Positions 61,634 through 64,000 of a stretch of DNA of 64,000 bases are shown one piece after another; positions within the stretch are counted from its first letter, which is position 1, and each line of letters begins with the position of its first letter. Location of the stretch: IMG/VR virus record IMGVR_UViG_3300030104_005320, positions 51,904-115,903 of that record; one strand, 5' to 3'. A program made the translations under genes and the position numbers. The notes below the pieces were generated by a model. That model searched no databases. It saw only the letters and a program-made list of their open reading frames with translations, and was not told the DNA's origin. Source of the DNA: a virus.

Positions 61634-62794
61634 TTACTCCAAATAGCCTTTAGTATAAAGCGTAATATTGTTAGGTTGCGGATCTTTTGTGTTTCCTATG
61701 TTTAGACTAGCATCGCCCGTTTGACCGAAGACACCCGAATTCATATACAGAGGAATATTGCCACTTACCGCTCTACTGAATATGGCAAGTGTAGTAGTAC
61801 TACCGATATTAAAATCTTGTTTAACGGCAAGGTTCATTGATCCGCTTGACACAGGATTAGATTCTATAAATAAAGTTGAATTTTCATTAACGGCCCCGGC
61901 GTCTGCACCGGAAGAAAATAAAGTCGCCTCTTTGTTTACAGAAGCGAATACGCCAGAAACAAAAACAGTTGCTTGATTTACTCCGCTTCCTATTCGGTCT
62001 GCCTGTAAGTTCAAAGTCGCAGTCGCATTCTTGGGGCTGTACTCAGTTCCAGTAATGCGTAGATTTCCATCTTGCTGATAGCCAGAGGGAAAAGATTGAT
62101 CGTTAATAAATGTCAAAGTAGATGTATAGCTAGGAGGGTCGCTCCAAATACTAGTTTCAGAATCCCATCTAAAATGAATTTTATCATCGGGAGCAAAGTA
62201 TACTCCTGTAAGATCTAAATCTATGTATCCACTTCCGGCTTGACTTCCGGTTACAGCACGCAGTTGCCATTCTTCACCGCCGCTTGTAAATGGTGAGGCG
62301 GGATTGTAGGCAGAAACAGAAGCTCCTGTCTGCCAAGCACCAGACGCCGAACCTACTCTTTTGCTTAGTATATTATTATTTTTATCTCTGTGCTCGGCAC
62401 GAAAGAAAATGTATCCTTCTTCCCCTGCGTTTTTGTAAAAAATGTTTATTTTTTTGGTCTTTACGTCATAACCTCTTCTTGAAGAAGGGCCATAGTTAGT
62501 GACATCATCGCCCGTCGAGGACGAGGTTGGCGACCAATCATCATAAGACCCATCAGTAGAACTTATATATAAACTAGTATCAACATTAGAGGAGTCAGAA
62601 TTAGAATTGATAGTCAGAGGCATTGTCTCTGTTGGCGGCCTAGCCATAAACAATGATATGTCGCCGCTAGATGCCGTTGGCCCCTCAATATACAACGTGC
62701 CACTACCTATGATATCAGGGGCACCTCTGATAACTAGGTTCGTTGTTTTTATGGGGTTTCCTAATATTACTGGCATCTTATTATCCTGCTTCAA
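61634..62794 (-). CDS. Repeat-containing virion protein, 386 aa
   Basis: Repeated short units with a TLxIxxxxxxSG-xxLxxx pattern: GTLYIEGPTASSGDISLFM, NSTLFIESNPVSSGSMNL, TTLAIFSRAVSGNIPLYM, ASLNIGNT, NITLYTKG. They occur at the N-terminus and, more densely, in the last ~130 residues, separated by a Gly/Ser/Tyr-rich middle. Such repeats are typical of fibre or whisker shafts. The start overlaps the tape-measure gene by 14 nt. Confidence 0.7.
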   Translation of the reverse strand: MKQDNKMPVILGNPIKTTNLVIRGAPDIIGSGTLYIEGPTASSGDISLFMARPPTETMPLTINSNSDSSNVDTSLYISSTDGSYDDWSPTSSSTGDDVTNYGPSSRRGYDVKTKKINIFYKNAGEEGYIFFRAEHRDKNNNILSKRVGSASGAWQTGASVSAYNPASPFTSGGEEWQLRAVTGSQAGSGYIDLDLTGVYFAPDDKIHFRWDSETSIWSDPPSYTSTLTFINDQSFPSGYQQDGNLRITGTEYSPKNATATLNLQADRIGSGVNQATVFVSGVFASVNKEATLFSSGADAGAVNENSTLFIESNPVSSGSMNLAVKQDFNIGSTTTLAIFSRAVSGNIPLYMNSGVFGQTGDASLNIGNTKDPQPNNITLYTKGYLE

Positions 62795-64000
62795 AATCCT
62801 TATTTAATCTTTGATCTAATTCGTTAGCAATTATTTCTGAAATCTTCGGAGTAATCGCGTCTGCAATCATATTCTTGAGATGATCGCCGTTTTGTATGTT
62901 AAAGGCAAGAGTCATGTCACCGCTGAATACATGGTTTAATGTCATCCCCTGCCCAATGGCTGTAGCTAATCCATTCATCGCCGTAGAAACAAGAGAGAAT
63001 TGTGCTACTACATTATCAACGCTTGATTGGAAATTTGCAGAAAAACCTGCAAGAGTTTCTTGAAGTTGTGAAGAATCGATAGTTAAAGCAGCAGATCCGC
63101 CTCCTTCTGCTCCAGAGCTACCATTTGCCCTGTAGGCAACGCCACCAACCAAGCCTCCACGTCTGAATCCTTTTACTTTTCCTCTATTTAGATTTCTCAT
63201 AAATCCAACGCCGTGTTTTTGAACGGCCTCTGGACTCATAACGAACTCTCCGGGGGTGAGCATAGCAGGGACACTATCGTTTCCAGAAACACCGCCCCCC
63301 GTATTCATGTAAACCCCTGTCTGTTTCAACCTATTTATCGCCTCAGCCACTGTTTTACCTAACGTTTTGCCGGTCAATTCTGACTTTTGTGTTGCGACAA
63401 CCTCTTGGTCTGGATCGCCCATGCCTTCAACTGATTGTTGTGCAGCAAAGAATTCTTTCAGATCAGCCGAGCCGGGAGTCAACTTGGCGTCAAGATATGC
63501 CTCGACTGATCGTTCCATTCGCCCAATTTTGCTAACTTCACGCTGTATCAATCCGCCAAAATTTGTACCCGTAGCCTTTTTGATAACCGCCGACGCAAGC
63601 TGCTCGGTCTTGTTTATCGTTCCACCTGTGTAGAAAGGTTCCAATCGGTCAGTTATAAGTGATAATTGCGACTTATAATTCTTGGCACGAGCCCTCGAAT
63701 CATCGTCGGTTCGGCGAGGGTCAAAAGGGGGTGGCTTAAGACCAATACCGCCAGCCGAAGCAGACACGAGAAGGGGAGATTGTGCAATTGCATCTAACGC
63801 ATTAGCCGTTCCTCTACCGGCAACAACTCTATTTAGATTAAATTCACCCTTACTGGACAATAGCCGTATATCTCTAGCGGCTGCCTCGAAGCCGGCATCG
63901 TTGGGAAATTCCGATTTTATAAAACTAGCAAGATTTTTACCCGTACCAAAAGCACGCATGGAATTCCTAACCAACTGTAAATACTGGCTGCCACTCATAT
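62781..64000 (-). CDS. Tape-measure protein, C-terminal part (cut by the window edge)
   Basis: The frame is open to the window end. SVPAMLTPGEFVMSPEAVQKHGVGFMRNLN is the hallmark of phage tape-measure proteins, followed by a Gly-rich basic stretch (KVKGFRRGGLVGGVAYR). The C-terminal helix (LKNMIADAITPKISEII) fits a tail-tip binding end. The ATG nearest the edge (63998) is probably internal. It sets tail length; the rest lies outside. Confidence 0.82.
   Translation of the reverse strand, partial: MSGSQYLQLVRNSMRAFGTGKNLASFIKSEFPNDAGFEAAARDIRLLSSKGEFNLNRVVAGRGTANALDAIAQSPLLVSASAGGIGLKPPPFDPRRTDDDSRARAKNYKSQLSLITDRLEPFYTGGTINKTEQLASAVIKKATGTNFGGLIQREVSKIGRMERSVEAYLDAKLTPGSADLKEFFAAQQSVEGMGDPDQEVVATQKSELTGKTLGKTVAEAINRLKQTGVYMNTGGGVSGNDSVPAMLTPGEFVMSPEAVQKHGVGFMRNLNRGKVKGFRRGGLVGGVAYRANGSSGAEGGGSAALTIDSSQLQETLAGFSANFQSSVDNVVAQFSLVSTAMNGLATAIGQGMTLNHVFSGDMTLAFNIQNGDHLKNMIADAITPKISEIIANELDQRLNKDFEAG

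Noticed and set aside
1-64000. CRISPR array, insertion sequence or integrase
   Set aside because: No regularly spaced direct repeats, transposase motifs or tyrosine/serine recombinase signatures were seen on either strand.

Overview
The window is part of the genome of a tailed double-stranded DNA bacteriophage with an AT-rich, gene-dense genome. The evidence is a compact replication and nucleotide-metabolism gene set (RecA/UvsX-like recombinase, DnaB-type helicase, CHC2/TOPRIM primase, DNA polymerase III alpha, exonuclease, SSB, NrdA/NrdB, ThyX, dNMP kinase, MazG-like enzyme, PhoH), virion-type genes including the C-terminal part of a tape-measure protein, and the absence of host housekeeping genes, rRNA or tRNA. 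Strong Shine-Dalgarno sites show that the host reads canonical bacterial initiation signals. The sugar-pathway genes hint at a Gram-negative, probably aquatic host, but the host cannot be named from sequence alone.

Layout. (1) 1-2.4 kb, + strand: a hypothetical gene, a sigma-like factor, a GC-richer virion-type gene with its own terminator, and a small membrane/coiled-coil protein. (2) 2.5-9.2 kb, + strand: nucleotide metabolism (nrdA, a glmS placed between nrdA and nrdB, nrdB, GNAT, thyX, MazG-like) behind a promoter-like sequence. (3) 9.3-15.9 kb: a structural-type gene, phoH, small zinc-ribbon and hypothetical genes, a RecA-like recombinase and a PD-(D/E)XK nuclease. (4) 15.9-24.6 kb: the replisome. 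DNA polymerase III alpha is carried as two separate reading frames, with a small ORF and a DEDD exonuclease between them. The exonuclease appears to start at an ATT codon. (5) 24.6-50.9 kb, + strand: a roughly 26-kb glycan island of overlapping genes. It holds glycosyltransferases of several folds, nucleotidyltransferases, PfkB kinases, HAD phosphatases, an RpiB-type isomerase domain, a cupin, GDP-L-fucose synthase, sulfotransferases and methyltransferases. A VSR-like endonuclease and several small replication- or recombination-type genes are embedded near its 3' end. (6) 50.9-55.4 kb, - strand: four more sugar-transfer genes, including a GT10-containing fusion and a fusion of GT13 (GnT-I-like) and GT7 (beta-1,4-galactosyltransferase-like) domains. 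(7) 55.5-64.0 kb, - strand: large virion/tail genes, ending in a truncated tape-measure gene at the window edge.

How the parts fit. Regions 2-4 make and copy DNA. Regions 5-6 look like a phage-borne system for making activated sugars and assembling and decorating (sulfating, methylating, fucosylating) a glycan. GlmS, GDP-fucose synthase, GT13, GT7 and GT10 domains together raise the possibility of a LacNAc or Lewis-type structure. That is inference. The target could be host surface polysaccharide, virion proteins or DNA.
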